Translations under genes and position numbers: made by a program
Notes under the pieces: model-generated
Seen by the model: only the letters and a program-made list of their open reading frames with translations
Databases searched by the model: none
What the model was told of the DNA's origin: nothing
In this document: piece by piece, positions 42,220 through 51,473 of the stretch
How positions within the stretch are numbered: the first letter of the stretch is position 1
Layout: each line of letters opens with the position of its first letter
Assembly: GCF_001905885.1 (NCBI RefSeq)
Contig: NZ_LIYH01000007.1
Coordinates: forward strand, 412,804 to 476,803
Reading direction: 5' to 3'
DNA: 64,000 bases
From: Streptomyces sp. CB03234
Lineage (GTDB): Bacteria > Actinomycetota > Actinomycetes > Streptomycetales > Streptomycetaceae

Positions 42220-44025
42220 GTGGCCGGGCGCATCGAGGACTACGCACTCATCGGAGACATGCAGACCGCCGCCCTGGTCTGCCGGGACGGTACGGCCGAC
42301 TGGCTGTGCCTCCCCCGCTTCGATTCGCATGCCGTCTTCGCAGGACTTCTCGGTACCGAGGAGCACGGTTTCTGGCGGATCGGGCCGGCGCACGCCGATG
42401 ACGCCGAGCCGCCCGCCGCCGACCGGCGCCGGTACGTCGGTGATTCGCTGATCCTGGAATCCGAGTGGGACACGCCGGGCCGTGGCACGGTCCGCGTGAC
42501 CGATTTCATGCCGCCGCGTGACGGCGCCCCGCAGCTGGTGCGGATCGTGGAGGGCATCAGCGGCCGGGTGCGGATGCGCTCCGCGCTGCGGATGCGGTTC
42601 TCCTACGGCCGGGTGGTGCCCTGGGTGCACAAGGTGGACAACCGTACGGTCGCCGTCGCCGGGCCCGACTCGGTCTGGCTGGACACCGACGTGGAGACGC
42701 ACGGCGAGGACCTCACCACGTACTCGGACTTCACCATCAAGGAGGGCGACCGGGTCGCCTTCACCATCAGCTGGCAGCCCTCGCACCACCCGGAGCCGCC
42801 GCTGGCGGACCCGCTGGGCGCGCTGGAGGCGACCTCCGACTTCTGGCGCGAGTGGGTCGACCACTGCACCTACCGGGGGCCCTACCGCGAGGCCGTGGTC
42901 CGCTCGCTGATCACGCTGAAGGCGCTGACGTACGCCCCGACGGGCGGCATCGTCGCCGCGCCCACCACCTCCCTGCCGGAGGACATCGGCGGCGTACGCA
43001 ACTGGGACTACCGCTACACCTGGCTGCGGGACGCGGCGATCACCCTGTCCTCGCTGCTGCGCACCGGTTACCGCGAGGAGGCCCGCGCCTGGCGCGAGTG
43101 GCTGCTGCGCGCGGTCGCCGGCGACCCGGAGAACCTGCAGATCATGTACGGCATCGCGGGCGAGCGCGAGCTGGGCGAGGCGGAGCTGGACTGGCTGCCG
43201 GGGTACGAGAACTCCGCCCCGGTCCGGGTCGGCAACGGCGCGGCGAACCAGCTCCAGCTCGATGTGTACGGCGAGGTCACCGAGGCCCTGCACCTGGCGC
43301 ACATGACGGGCCTGTCGCGCAACGACTACGCCTCGCTGCTCCAGCTGAAGCTGATCCGGTACCTGGAGGACCACTGGGACCAGCCGGACGAGGGCATCTG
43401 GGAGGTGCGCGGGCCGCGCCGCCACTTCGTGCACTCCAAGGTGATGGCGTGGGTGGCTGTCGACCGGACGATCAAGCTGATCGAGTCGGGGGACGCGGAC
43501 GGGCCGCTGGACAAGTGGCGGGAGCTGCGCGACACGATCCACCGGGACGTGTGCGAGAAGGGCTACGACCCGGAGCGCAACACGTTCACGCAGTCGTACG
43601 GCTCGAAGGAGCTGGACGCCTCGCTGCTGCTGATCCCGCAGGTGGGCTTCCTGCCGCCGGACGACAAGCGGGTGATCGGCACGATCGAGGCGATCCAGCG
43701 GGAGCTGTCCACGGAGGACGGTTTCATCCTCCGCTACCCCACCGAGGGCGCGGACGAGGGCGTGGACGGTCTGCCGGGTGACGAGGGCGCGTTCCTGGCC
43801 TGCTCGTTCTGGATGGCGGACGACCTGGCGATGATCGGCCGGGTCGACGAGGCGCGCAAGCTCTTCGAGAAGCTGCTGGGGCTGCGGAACGACCTGGGGC
43901 TGCTGGCGGAGGAGTGGGATCCGCGCCTGCAGCGCCAGGTCGGGAACTTCCCGCAGGCGTTCAGCCACGTGCCGCTGATCGACACGGCACTGCGGCTGAC
44001 CGCCTCGGGCGCGTACGGCGGCTGA
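42220..44025 (+). CDS. GH15-family glucoamylase/trehalase-like enzyme
   Basis: 601 residues from GTG 42220 (VAGRIEDYALIGDMQTAALV), with GGAG 7 nt upstream; the frame is open 24 nt further. The N-terminal beta domain (GTADWLCLPRFDSHAVFAGL, VRVTDFMPPRDG) is followed by the alpha/alpha barrel with GGVRNWDYRYTWLRDAAITL, HSKVMAWVAVDRTIKL, LLIPQVGFLPPDDKRVIGT, SFWMADDLAMIGR and NFPQAFSHVPLIDTALRL. These match the bacterial GH15 group that includes trehalases and glucodextranases. No signal peptide, so a cytoplasmic alpha-glucosidic substrate (trehalose, maltodextrin) is likely. Confidence 0.9.
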   Translation: MAGRIEDYALIGDMQTAALVCRDGTADWLCLPRFDSHAVFAGLLGTEEHGFWRIGPAHADDAEPPAADRRRYVGDSLILESEWDTPGRGTVRVTDFMPPRDGAPQLVRIVEGISGRVRMRSALRMRFSYGRVVPWVHKVDNRTVAVAGPDSVWLDTDVETHGEDLTTYSDFTIKEGDRVAFTISWQPSHHPEPPLADPLGALEATSDFWREWVDHCTYRGPYREAVVRSLITLKALTYAPTGGIVAAPTTSLPEDIGGVRNWDYRYTWLRDAAITLSSLLRTGYREEARAWREWLLRAVAGDPENLQIMYGIAGERELGEAELDWLPGYENSAPVRVGNGAANQLQLDVYGEVTEALHLAHMTGLSRNDYASLLQLKLIRYLEDHWDQPDEGIWEVRGPRRHFVHSKVMAWVAVDRTIKLIESGDADGPLDKWRELRDTIHRDVCEKGYDPERNTFTQSYGSKELDASLLLIPQVGFLPPDDKRVIGTIEAIQRELSTEDGFILRYPTEGADEGVDGLPGDEGAFLACSFWMADDLAMIGRVDEARKLFEKLLGLRNDLGLLAEEWDPRLQRQVGNFPQAFSHVPLIDTALRLTASGAYGG

Positions 44026-44102
44026 CAGGCCGCAGGGTCCCGCCGCGTGAATCGATTGCGGCGGGACCGGCGGGCGGCTGCCGGCCTTCACCGGCAGTCC
44101 GC

Positions 44103-44129
44103 GGCCGTCACGGCCGTCACGGCCGTCAC
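44103..44129. repeat. Three perfect 9-bp tandem repeats before the VOC gene
   Basis: GGCCGTCAC occurs three times in a row (44103-44111, 44112-44120, 44121-44129), 22 bp upstream of the VOC ATG. The unit is a multiple of three, but no gene reads through it convincingly. Copy-number change would alter the spacing of the VOC upstream region. Confidence 0.85.
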
Positions 44130-44151
44130 GTCGTCTCGTAAAGTGACGGCC

Positions 44152-44535
44152 ATGGCATGCCGCATCAGTGAACTGGTCATGGACGCCGCGGACCCCGACC
44201 GGCTGGCCGCGTTCTGGAGCGAGGTCCTCGGGTACGTCGAGCTCGAACGGGAGGCCGACGGAAGCATCGCGATCGGCCCGCCCGACGCCGGTTTCGGCGG
44301 CCCGCAGCCCATCCTCGTCCTCAGCCCGGCCAGTGCGCCGCGGACGGGAAAGCTCCCGCTGCACATCGATGTCAACGCCACCGACCGCGACCAGGACGCC
44401 GAGCTGGAACGGCTGCTCGCTCTCGGCGCGCGGCCCGTCGACATCGGCCAGACCGGCGCCGAGAGCTGGCACGTCCTGGCCGATCCGGAGGGCAACGAGT
44501 TCTGCCTCCTGCGCACCCGGCTCGCGCCCCTGTGA
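44152..44535 (+). CDS. VOC-family (glyoxalase-like) protein
   Basis: 127 residues from ATG 44152. A two-repeat glyoxalase/bleomycin-resistance fold: ISELVMDAADPDRLAAFWSEVLGY, then LPLHIDVNATDRDQDAELERLLALGA and a closing WHVLADPEGNEFCLLR. The His of LHIDV and Glu of GNEFCL fit metal positions. Members are lyases, dioxygenases or antibiotic-binding proteins; the substrate cannot be told. Ends 3 bp before the convergent amine oxidase gene. Confidence 0.85.
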   Translation: MACRISELVMDAADPDRLAAFWSEVLGYVELEREADGSIAIGPPDAGFGGPQPILVLSPASAPRTGKLPLHIDVNATDRDQDAELERLLALGARPVDIGQTGAESWHVLADPEGNEFCLLRTRLAPL

Positions 44536-44538
44536 CTC

Positions 44539-46158
44539 CTACAGGGCTGTGATCACCTCCCGGGCGGCGCGCTCACCCTCGGTCGCGCCGCCCTCCATGA
44601 AGCCCTGGAAGTCGTAGCTGCAGTGCTCGCCGCCGATGTGGATCCTGCCCTGCGGGCCCTGGGCGGTGCCCTCGTATCCGGCGTACCGGTGCAGGTAGCC
44701 GACGGGCCAGTACGAGTAGGCGCCGAGGGCGTACGGGTTGTGGTGCCAGGCGGAGAGCTGGGCGCGGCCGGTCCAGGCCTTGGACGTGCCGGGGAAGAAC
44801 GCGTCGATGCCGCGCAGGCGGCGGGCGGCGAGACCGCGGACGTACGGGTCGGACTCGGTGGAGAACGGGGCGGCGGGGCTGAGGTTCTTGGCGAGGGTGC
44901 CGCCGTTGTACTGGATGAGGATGCCGCCCGTGCCGGGCTGGATCTTGGTGGTGTCCCAGGTCTGCTGGACGTCGGTGTCGGTGAAGCAGTCCCCGGCGGA
45001 GACGCCCGGCCACGGTCCCGTGCCGCGCCAGGGGCGGGTTCCGCACTGCATGTTGAGCTTGGTGCAGTGGCCCATGCGGGCGTCCCGCAGGAGGTTCTTC
45101 ATGAGCGGGTCGAAGCCGGCCTGGGTGAGGTCGAGCCGCTGGAGGACCGGCAGCGGGACGCACAGGATGGTGTGGTCGGCGGTGACCGTGCGGGTGGTGC
45201 CGCCCTCGGTGAAGGTGAGGGTCTGGGTGCCGTCGGCGTTCGCGCGGACGGCGGCCAGGGACCAGCCCATGCGGAGGGTGCCGGTGGGCAGGGAGCGGGC
45301 GATGGCGTTCGGGAGCTGGTCGTTGCCGCCGGTGATGTGGTAGCGCTCGTTGGACAGGCCCCACACGTTGAAGTGGCCCGGATTGGTCTGATAGCCCATC
45401 AGCAGGACGAGGGCCAGGGACGACTGCTCGGTGGTGTCGGCCCCGTACTCGACGTTGTACGCGACGTCGATGAACTGCCCGAGGGGTGAGGAGTGCCCGC
45501 CCGGTACGCGGCTCTCGATCCAGTCGTATATCGACATGGTGTCAAGGGCGGTGCCGTGGGGGGTGGTCTGGTTCCACTTCACCTCGCCGGCTTCCTGGAG
45601 GTCCCGGTGGAGAAGCTGGTAGACCGCCTTGAAGTCCTCGTCGGCCTGGTGGCGCGGATAGTAGGTGCCGTCGAACCACAGGACTTCCTCGGCGCCGGTG
45701 GGGCCGCCGCCGAGGAAGTCCTCCAGGTTGAGGTCGAAGCGGCGGCAGAGCTCCTGGATCTTCTTGTGGCTGGTGTCGATCAGCTCGCCGCCGATCTCGG
45801 AGATCTGGCCGTACGCCCAGTGGCCGCGCTGCGTCCACATGCGGCCGCCGACGCGGGTGGGATTGGCCTCGTACAGCGTGCAGTTCAGGCCCGCGTCGCG
45901 AAGGGTGAGGGCGGCGGTGAGGCCGGCGATGCCGGCGCCGACGACGGCGATGCGCGGGGCCGTCGCGGCGTGCGCCTCCGTCGGCCGGGCCGCCACCGCC
46001 GTACCGACACCGGCCGCGAGGCCGAGGGCGGCGGCGCGGCGAAGCAGGTCGCGGCGGCTGGAGCCGCGGACGGCTTCCACCGGCATGTTCAGCTTCTCCG
46101 CGGCGGCGCGGTGGGCGGCGATGTCGCGCAGGGCGCGCATCAGGGGCGTACGGGACAT
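44539..46158 (-). CDS. Tat-exported flavin amine/L-amino-acid oxidase
   Basis: 539 residues. A Tat signal at residues about 33-66 (SSRRDLLRRAAALGLAAG ... ARPTEAHA) is preceded by a 30-residue N-terminal extension. FAD-binding Rossmann motif IAVVGAGIAGLTAALTLRDAG with YEANPTRVGGRM; EIGGELIDTSH; YHITGGNDQLPNAIA; and the C-terminal flavin motif GRIHIGGEHCSYDFQGFMEGG. This is the amine-oxidase family that includes LAAO and putrescine oxidase, giving aldehyde or keto acid, ammonia and H2O2 outside the cytoplasm. It lies 11 bp after the permease gene in the same direction. Confidence 0.9.
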   Translation of the reverse strand: MSRTPLMRALRDIAAHRAAAEKLNMPVEAVRGSSRRDLLRRAAALGLAAGVGTAVAARPTEAHAATAPRIAVVGAGIAGLTAALTLRDAGLNCTLYEANPTRVGGRMWTQRGHWAYGQISEIGGELIDTSHKKIQELCRRFDLNLEDFLGGGPTGAEEVLWFDGTYYPRHQADEDFKAVYQLLHRDLQEAGEVKWNQTTPHGTALDTMSIYDWIESRVPGGHSSPLGQFIDVAYNVEYGADTTEQSSLALVLLMGYQTNPGHFNVWGLSNERYHITGGNDQLPNAIARSLPTGTLRMGWSLAAVRANADGTQTLTFTEGGTTRTVTADHTILCVPLPVLQRLDLTQAGFDPLMKNLLRDARMGHCTKLNMQCGTRPWRGTGPWPGVSAGDCFTDTDVQQTWDTTKIQPGTGGILIQYNGGTLAKNLSPAAPFSTESDPYVRGLAARRLRGIDAFFPGTSKAWTGRAQLSAWHHNPYALGAYSYWPVGYLHRYAGYEGTAQGPQGRIHIGGEHCSYDFQGFMEGGATEGERAAREVITAL

Positions 46159-46169
46159 GGTTGTGCTCC

Positions 46170-47696
46170 TCAGACGGTCGCGGGCTGGTGGTCTTCATCC
46201 GTGCGCTCATCGCGCTCGGCCGCGTCCTCGAGGACGATCCGGCCGATGATCTCGTACCGCTCGGGCTGTTTGGCCTTCAGGTAGAAGCCGAGGCCGAGGC
46301 CGCCGAAGAAGACGGCGCCGACGATCCACGGGATGAGGGTGAAGAAGAGGGAGTCGGCGGCGAGGCCCGCGGCGGTCTCCATGTTGAGCACCAGCAGGAC
46401 GACGACCGCGGTCATGCCGATGCCGCCGAGCAGCGGGGCGGTGAACGTCCTGAACCAGTGCCGGTCCTCGGGGTGGTTCTTGCGGAAGTAGCCGATGACG
46501 GCGAACGAGCACAGGGTCTGGACGATCAGGATCGCCATGGTGCCGAGGATCGCGAGCAGTGTGTAGAGGTGGATGTACGGGTCCTGGCCGGCGAGCCAGA
46601 AGGCGCCGACGAGGACGACGGCGATGGCGCTCTGGACGTACGAGGCGATGTACGGCGAGCCGTGCGTGGCGTGCGTACGGCCGAGCGCGGGGTGCAGGAA
46701 GCCCTCGCGGCCGATGGCGTACAGGTAGCGCGAGGCGCACTGGTGGAAGGCCATGCCGCAGGCGAAGGAGCCGGTGAGCAGCAGCCACTGGAAGGCGTCG
46801 ACGGCCCAGGCGCCGATGTACGAGCGCGTCGGGTCGAAGAACAGGTCGAGCGGGCTCGCGGACGCGGACACCTCGACGGCGCCCTTGAGGCCGTTGCCGG
46901 CGATGGTCATCCAGGAGACGTAGATGTAGAAGAGGCCGACGCCGACGACGGAGATGAGCGTGGCGCGCGGGATGACGCGCTTGGGGTCGCGGGACTCCTC
47001 CCCGTACATCGCGGTCGACTCGAAGCCCACCCACGACCAGAAGGCGAAGAACAGGCCGAGGCCGGCGGAGGCGCCGGTGAAGGCGTTGGCGGGGTTGACC
47101 GGCTCCAGGGGTATGCCGTCCGGGCCCCCGCCATTGAGCAGCACCGCCGTGGCGACGGCGAACAGCACGGCGATCTCGGCGATGAGCATCACGCCGAGCG
47201 CCTTGGCGGTGAGGTTGATGTCGAAGTACGCGAGGACGGCGGTCACCGCGAGCATCGCGGCCGCGTACACGATCCAGGGCAGGTCCACGCCCAGCTGGTC
47301 GGCGACGGTCGTCTTGGTGAAGTAGGCGAAGACGCCGACGATCGAGGCCTCGAAGACGATGTACGCGAGGACCGCGAGCATGCCGGAGGCCATGCCGGCG
47401 ATCCGGCCGAGGCCGTGCGAGATGTAGCCGTAGAAGGCGCCGGCCGCGGTGATCCGTTTCGCCATGGCGACGTAGCCGACGGAGAAGACGGTGAGGACGA
47501 GCGTCGCGAAGAGGTAGCCGGCCGGGGCGCCGGTGCCGTTGCCGTTGCCGAAGCCGACCGCGATGGGGAGGTTGCCGGTCATCGCGGTGATCGGTGCGGC
47601 GGTGGCGACCGCCATGAAGACGACGCCGACGAGTCCGACGGAGTTCGCCTTGAGCCGCTGCACCTGAGGGCTTGCTGGGGTGGGATTGTCTGCCAT
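46170..47696 (-). CDS. APC-family amino acid/amine permease
   Basis: 508 residues from ATG 47696, 10 nt after GGAGG. About 12 TM segments; TM1 VGLVGVVFMAVATAAPITAM has the APC unwound-helix pattern; YGYISHGLGRIAGMASGML, GLGLFFAFWSWVGFESTAMY, GEESRDPKRVIPRATLIS and FACGMAFHQCASRYLYAIGREG are typical of the APC/YfnA-like group. Proton-coupled uptake of an amino acid or polyamine is expected. Co-transcribed with the oxidase, divergent from the PucR regulator. Confidence 0.88.
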   Translation of the reverse strand: MADNPTPASPQVQRLKANSVGLVGVVFMAVATAAPITAMTGNLPIAVGFGNGNGTGAPAGYLFATLVLTVFSVGYVAMAKRITAAGAFYGYISHGLGRIAGMASGMLAVLAYIVFEASIVGVFAYFTKTTVADQLGVDLPWIVYAAAMLAVTAVLAYFDINLTAKALGVMLIAEIAVLFAVATAVLLNGGGPDGIPLEPVNPANAFTGASAGLGLFFAFWSWVGFESTAMYGEESRDPKRVIPRATLISVVGVGLFYIYVSWMTIAGNGLKGAVEVSASASPLDLFFDPTRSYIGAWAVDAFQWLLLTGSFACGMAFHQCASRYLYAIGREGFLHPALGRTHATHGSPYIASYVQSAIAVVLVGAFWLAGQDPYIHLYTLLAILGTMAILIVQTLCSFAVIGYFRKNHPEDRHWFRTFTAPLLGGIGMTAVVVLLVLNMETAAGLAADSLFFTLIPWIVGAVFFGGLGLGFYLKAKQPERYEIIGRIVLEDAAERDERTDEDHQPATV

Positions 47697-47714
47697 GGCG
47701 GGACACCCTCCTCC

Positions 47715-47729
47715 GGCGTGACGTACGCC
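47715..47729. promoter_or_regulatory. Candidate operator between permease and pucR-like gene
   Basis: GGCGT-GACGT-ACGCC, an inverted repeat with exact 5-bp arms, lies in the 151-bp divergent region, just upstream of the permease start. Suitable for the adjacent PucR protein. Confidence 0.4.
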
Positions 47730-47847
47730 ACAATCGACAGGCGGTCGCGCAAATGACCCCTCGGCACGACGAGTTGTCGCCCGGCGACGCCCGTCGTCAT
47801 CGTCCGGTGATGTCCCCGAAACACGGACGCGGGTAGCGTCCGGCCGT

Positions 47848-49491
47848 ATGAGCTCCATGAACGAGCAGGGCGGAATCACCGTGCAGCGGGCGCTCGAGCT
47901 GCCCGGGCTGCGCGGCGGACTCCCTGAAGTGGTGGCCGGCGCGGACCGGCTGCACCGCACGGTGCGCTGGGTGCACGCCGGTGAGGTGCCGAACATCGCG
48001 TCGCTGCTGAAGGGCGGCGAGCTGCTGCTGACGACCGGGCTGGGCCTCGGTACCCGGCCGGCCGAGCAGCGGGCGTTCGTGCGGCGGCTGGCGGAGCGCG
48101 GGATCGCTGCGCTGGTGGTGGAGCTGGGGCCGAGGTTCTCCCGGCTGCCCGCGACGATCGTGGAGACCGCGCGGGCGGCCGGCCTGCCGCTGGTGCAGCT
48201 CCACCGGGAGGTGCCCTTCGTGTCCGTCACGGAGGAGGTCCACACCGAGATCGTCAACGGGCACTACGCGCTGCTGCGGCAGGCCGAGGACGTGCACCGG
48301 CGGTGCACGGAGGCGCTGCTGGGCGGCGGCGGGGTGCCACAGGTGCTGGGCATCCTCGCCGACTTCGCGGCCAACCCCGTGTTCCTGGAGACCGCGGACG
48401 GCCAGCTGCTGTACGCCGCGGGCGGCGGGGTGGGGCCGGACCCGCTCCAGGTGTGGGAGGGGCTGCGCGGCCAGCGGGCGGCGCGGGAGGCGGGGCCGCC
48501 GACGGGAGCGGTGCTCGTGGACGTGCCGGGCGGCGGTCCGGGCGCCGCGTCGGTGCGCGCCCGCCTGGTGCTCCTGGCCGTGTCCGGGGGGCTGCTGCCC
48601 GTCCACCGGATGGCGGCGGAGCGGGCGGCGGGCATCCTGGCGGTGGTGCTGATGCAGGCGCGGCAGGAGGAGGAGCTGGCGGCGCGGGGGCGGGGCGACT
48701 TCCTCACCGACCTCGCGGAGGGCCGGATCACGGCGGACGACGCGCCCGCGCAGGCCCGGGTGCTGGGCTTCAAGCCGGGTGACGGTCCGCTGCTGCCGGT
48801 GGTGATGCGGCTCGCGTCCGATGTGATGCCGTCCGGCAACTGGTCGCTGCTGGCCCGCGCCGTGCTGGAGGAGCTTTCCGCCGTGGGCGTCCCCGTCCTG
48901 CTGGGCGTACGCCCCGTCGAGGGCCGGGTGCCGCTCCTGCTGGGTCTGCGTACCGAGTCGGAGCGGACGGCGGTCGCCGACCGGGTGGCCGCGGCGCTGC
49001 GGGCGGGCGTGGCGCGGGCGGGACTGGTGGGGGTCCCCGGCAGTGCGTCGGGCGGGCACCCGCCGGTCGTCGTGGTGGGCGTCGCGGGCAACTGGGCGGC
49101 GGCGTCGGCGGGCCTGCGGCACGCGGCGGAGACGGCGACGGCCGCACAGGGGCTGCCGGACCGGCCCTGGTACGACGCGCGTCGCCTGGACATCGACCTG
49201 CTGCTGTGGCGGCTGCGGGACCATCAGGACCTGGCCGCGTTCGTGGAGCGGGCGATCGGCCCGCTGCGGGACCACGACCGGACGTCCCGCCCGCCCCTGC
49301 TGCCGACGCTGGAGACGTACCTGGCGCACGCGGGCCGCAAGGCGGAGACGGCACGCGAACTGCACCTCAACCGCCAGACCCTCTACAACCGGCTGGCCCG
49401 CATCGGCGACCTCCTGGGCACGGACCTGGACGACCCCCAGACGGTCCTGGCCCTGTCCCTGGCGCTGCGGGCCCGCCGCCACCTCCCCTGA
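47848..49491 (+). CDS. PucR-family transcriptional regulator
   Basis: 547 residues. The N-terminal PucR-type purine-catabolism-like domain (VQRALELPGLRGGLPEVVAGA, ANIASLLKGGELLLTTGLGL), a central GGDEF-like/CdaR segment, and a C-terminal HTH_30 (LETYLAHAGRKAETARELHL with NRQTLYNRLARIGDLLG) are all present. PucR/CdaR proteins activate catabolic operons in response to the substrate. Divergent from the permease-oxidase pair, its probable target. GCG-rich stretches in the middle are normal for the genus. Confidence 0.9.
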   Translation: MSSMNEQGGITVQRALELPGLRGGLPEVVAGADRLHRTVRWVHAGEVPNIASLLKGGELLLTTGLGLGTRPAEQRAFVRRLAERGIAALVVELGPRFSRLPATIVETARAAGLPLVQLHREVPFVSVTEEVHTEIVNGHYALLRQAEDVHRRCTEALLGGGGVPQVLGILADFAANPVFLETADGQLLYAAGGGVGPDPLQVWEGLRGQRAAREAGPPTGAVLVDVPGGGPGAASVRARLVLLAVSGGLLPVHRMAAERAAGILAVVLMQARQEEELAARGRGDFLTDLAEGRITADDAPAQARVLGFKPGDGPLLPVVMRLASDVMPSGNWSLLARAVLEELSAVGVPVLLGVRPVEGRVPLLLGLRTESERTAVADRVAAALRAGVARAGLVGVPGSASGGHPPVVVVGVAGNWAAASAGLRHAAETATAAQGLPDRPWYDARRLDIDLLLWRLRDHQDLAAFVERAIGPLRDHDRTSRPPLLPTLETYLAHAGRKAETARELHLNRQTLYNRLARIGDLLGTDLDDPQTVLALSLALRARRHLP

Positions 49492-49517
49492 CGCGGGGGC
49501 GCCGACCGCCACTTCGA

Positions 49518-49543
49518 GGCCTGGGGGTTTCCGCCCCCGGGCC
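49518..49543. terminator. Hairpin between the pucR-like gene and the GT4 gene
   Basis: GGCCTGGGGG / CCCCCGGGCC with a 6-nt loop forms a 10-bp stem with one G-U pair, placed between two convergent genes. Confidence 0.75.
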
Positions 49544-49566
49544 CCGCGCCCTCTCGGGGCCTAGGG

Positions 49567-50649
49567 TCAGCGGCCCCCGCACAGCTCGTCGTACACGCTC
49601 AGCACCTGCGCGATCGTCTCGTCCTCCGTCGGCCACGTCGCCGCCTGTGCCCGACCCGCCGCCGCCAGCGTGGCCCGCCGGGCCGGGTCGGCGAGCAGGG
49701 CCGTCACCGCGGCGGCCAGCGCTTCCGCGTCGCCGTACGGGACGAGGACCGCGGCGTCACCGACGAGTTCCGGCACCCCGCCCACCGCTGTCGCGACCAG
49801 CGGGACGCCGAGCCGCAGGGCCTCCTGGGCCAGCGGGGCGCGGGCTTCCCAGCGGCTGGGCAGCACCGCGACGTCCGCCGCCGCGAGCAGTGACGTGACG
49901 TCGTCGCGGCGCCCGAGCAACCGCACCGGCAGCCCTTCCGTGTCGATCCGCCGCTGCAGCACGGCCCGTTGGCGTCCCTCGCCCGCGACGGCGACCAGCG
50001 GCACCGGGTCGTGGCGGAGCCACAGCCGGGAGGCGTCCAGCAGCGTGCCGTACCCGCGGTGCGGCTCCAGCGCGCCGACGGCCATCAGCAACGGCCGGTC
50101 CATGGCGCCCAGTTCCGCCCGCGCCTTGCCCGCCTGGGCCTCGGCGACGCCCTCGTGCGGGGCGGGCACGGAGACGGGCCCGAGCCGCGCGTCACGGGCG
50201 CCGCGCCGCCGGGCCCGGTCGACGAGTTCGGAACACGTACCCAGCACAACGGCCGCTGCCCGCACGGTCTTCCGCTCCATCATCCGGAGCAACTGGCCAC
50301 GGGCGCCCTCGGCGTGCGTACGGGTGTGCCAGGTGACCACCAGCGGTACGCGCTGCGAGCCGAGCGCCAGCCCGGCACGCACCGAGGCGTGCAGTCCATG
50401 TGCGTGCACCACGTCCGCGCTCGCGCACGCCACGCGCAGCGCCCCGATGGCGACCGGGTCGCTGCGGCGCGGTACGGGCACGAAGTGCGCCCCGGTACCC
50501 AGGAAGTCGTAGGCCTGGTCCAGTTCGGCGGGGGCGCACACGGTCACCCGCACGCCCCTCGCGACGAGCCCGGCGGCCAGTGATCTGACGTGAGCGCTGC
50601 TGCCCGCGCTGCCGCCACCCAGCACTTGGACCGTACGCAGCTGTGTCAC
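49567..50649 (-). CDS. GT4-family glycosyltransferase
   Basis: 360 residues from GTG 50649. N-domain: RTVQVLGGGSAGSSAHVRSL, DVVHAHGLHASVRAGLAL, PLVVTWHTRTHAEGARG; C-domain: LLMAVGALEPHRGYGTLLDA, VAGEGRQRAVLQRRI, LPSRWEARAPLAQEALRLGVP, LVATAVGGVPELVGDAAVLV. The second Glu pair of GT4 is present as E...E (WEARAPLAQE). Next downstream of the MraY-like gene, so both may act on a lipid-linked sugar. The gap between them (86 bp) has no hairpin. Confidence 0.88.
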   Translation of the reverse strand: MTQLRTVQVLGGGSAGSSAHVRSLAAGLVARGVRVTVCAPAELDQAYDFLGTGAHFVPVPRRSDPVAIGALRVACASADVVHAHGLHASVRAGLALGSQRVPLVVTWHTRTHAEGARGQLLRMMERKTVRAAAVVLGTCSELVDRARRRGARDARLGPVSVPAPHEGVAEAQAGKARAELGAMDRPLLMAVGALEPHRGYGTLLDASRLWLRHDPVPLVAVAGEGRQRAVLQRRIDTEGLPVRLLGRRDDVTSLLAAADVAVLPSRWEARAPLAQEALRLGVPLVATAVGGVPELVGDAAVLVPYGDAEALAAAVTALLADPARRATLAAAGRAQAATWPTEDETIAQVLSVYDELCGGR

Positions 50650-50735
50650 GCGCCCAAGAATGCCAGCCCGTACGCACGTTCCGGCACCGGCGGGGCGAAG
50701 CAGCCGTGTCGCGGGGCGTAAACCGTCTCCCGCTA

Positions 50736-51473
50736 TCACTCACACGGGTGATCCCTGGTGGTGTCCCCGTACACCGCGGCGGCGACCAGGCCGGCCGCGT
50801 GGACGGCGAGCCCGACCCGCCCGTTGGCGGCGGCGATCGCCGTGCCGAGCGCCGCGCCCAGGGCGTGGGCACCCGCGTCGCCGAGCATGGTGCGCTCACC
50901 GAGGTCGTCGGCGACGACGGCGGCCGCGGCGCCCATCGGCGCGGCGGCGAGGGGTCCGCGCAGCAGGCCGGGCGCGCCGAGCGCGAGCACCGTGAGGGCC
51001 GCCCGGCCGGGCCGTACGTCCACGAGGTTGACGAAGTGGGCGGTACCGGCGATGACGACGCCCGCGAGGACCTTGTCGAGGGGCCGCTCCTTGAGCAGCG
51101 CGCCCGCGAGGAGCCCGGCGGCGCCCACCCCGAAGAGCTTGACGGCCCCGCTGGTGACCTCGCCGCCCCGCAGGGCGCCCAGGTGCGCCCGGAAACCCCG
51201 CCGGTGGTCGCCCTTGACGTCGTCGTACGCCCCACAGACGCCCCCCGCGAGCCCGGCCAGCACGGCGGCACCCCGCCCTCGTGCGCCCGTCGGCAACGCC
51301 CCGAGCGCGGCGCCCACGGCCACGGCGGGGCCGGCGTACAGGTCGACGGTTCGCCCGGCGTGGTTCGTCCGCTCCCACCGCTCGTCACGACGCCGCCGCA
51401 GCCCCTCGTACACGGCACGCGTGGCCCCGGCAGCGATCCCGAACACACCGACGCTCCTACAGAATCCGATCAT
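50736..51473 (-). CDS. MraY/WecA-like phosphoglycosyltransferase, short form
   Basis: 245 residues from ATG 51473. About 6-7 hydrophobic helices with family markers GAYDDVKGDHRRGFRAHLGA (Asp-Asp), HFVNLVDVRPGRAAL (Asn-x2-Asp) and LGDAGAHALGAALG. MraY/WecA enzymes have about 10 TM helices and 320-360 residues, so this lacks roughly the first and last parts. It may be a reduced relative whose product is a polyprenyl-linked sugar, or a non-catalytic membrane protein. Located between recN and a GT4 gene, the latter possibly using its product. Confidence 0.75.
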   Translation of the reverse strand: MIGFCRSVGVFGIAAGATRAVYEGLRRRRDERWERTNHAGRTVDLYAGPAVAVGAALGALPTGARGRGAAVLAGLAGGVCGAYDDVKGDHRRGFRAHLGALRGGEVTSGAVKLFGVGAAGLLAGALLKERPLDKVLAGVVIAGTAHFVNLVDVRPGRAALTVLALGAPGLLRGPLAAAPMGAAAAVVADDLGERTMLGDAGAHALGAALGTAIAAANGRVGLAVHAAGLVAAAVYGDTTRDHPCE

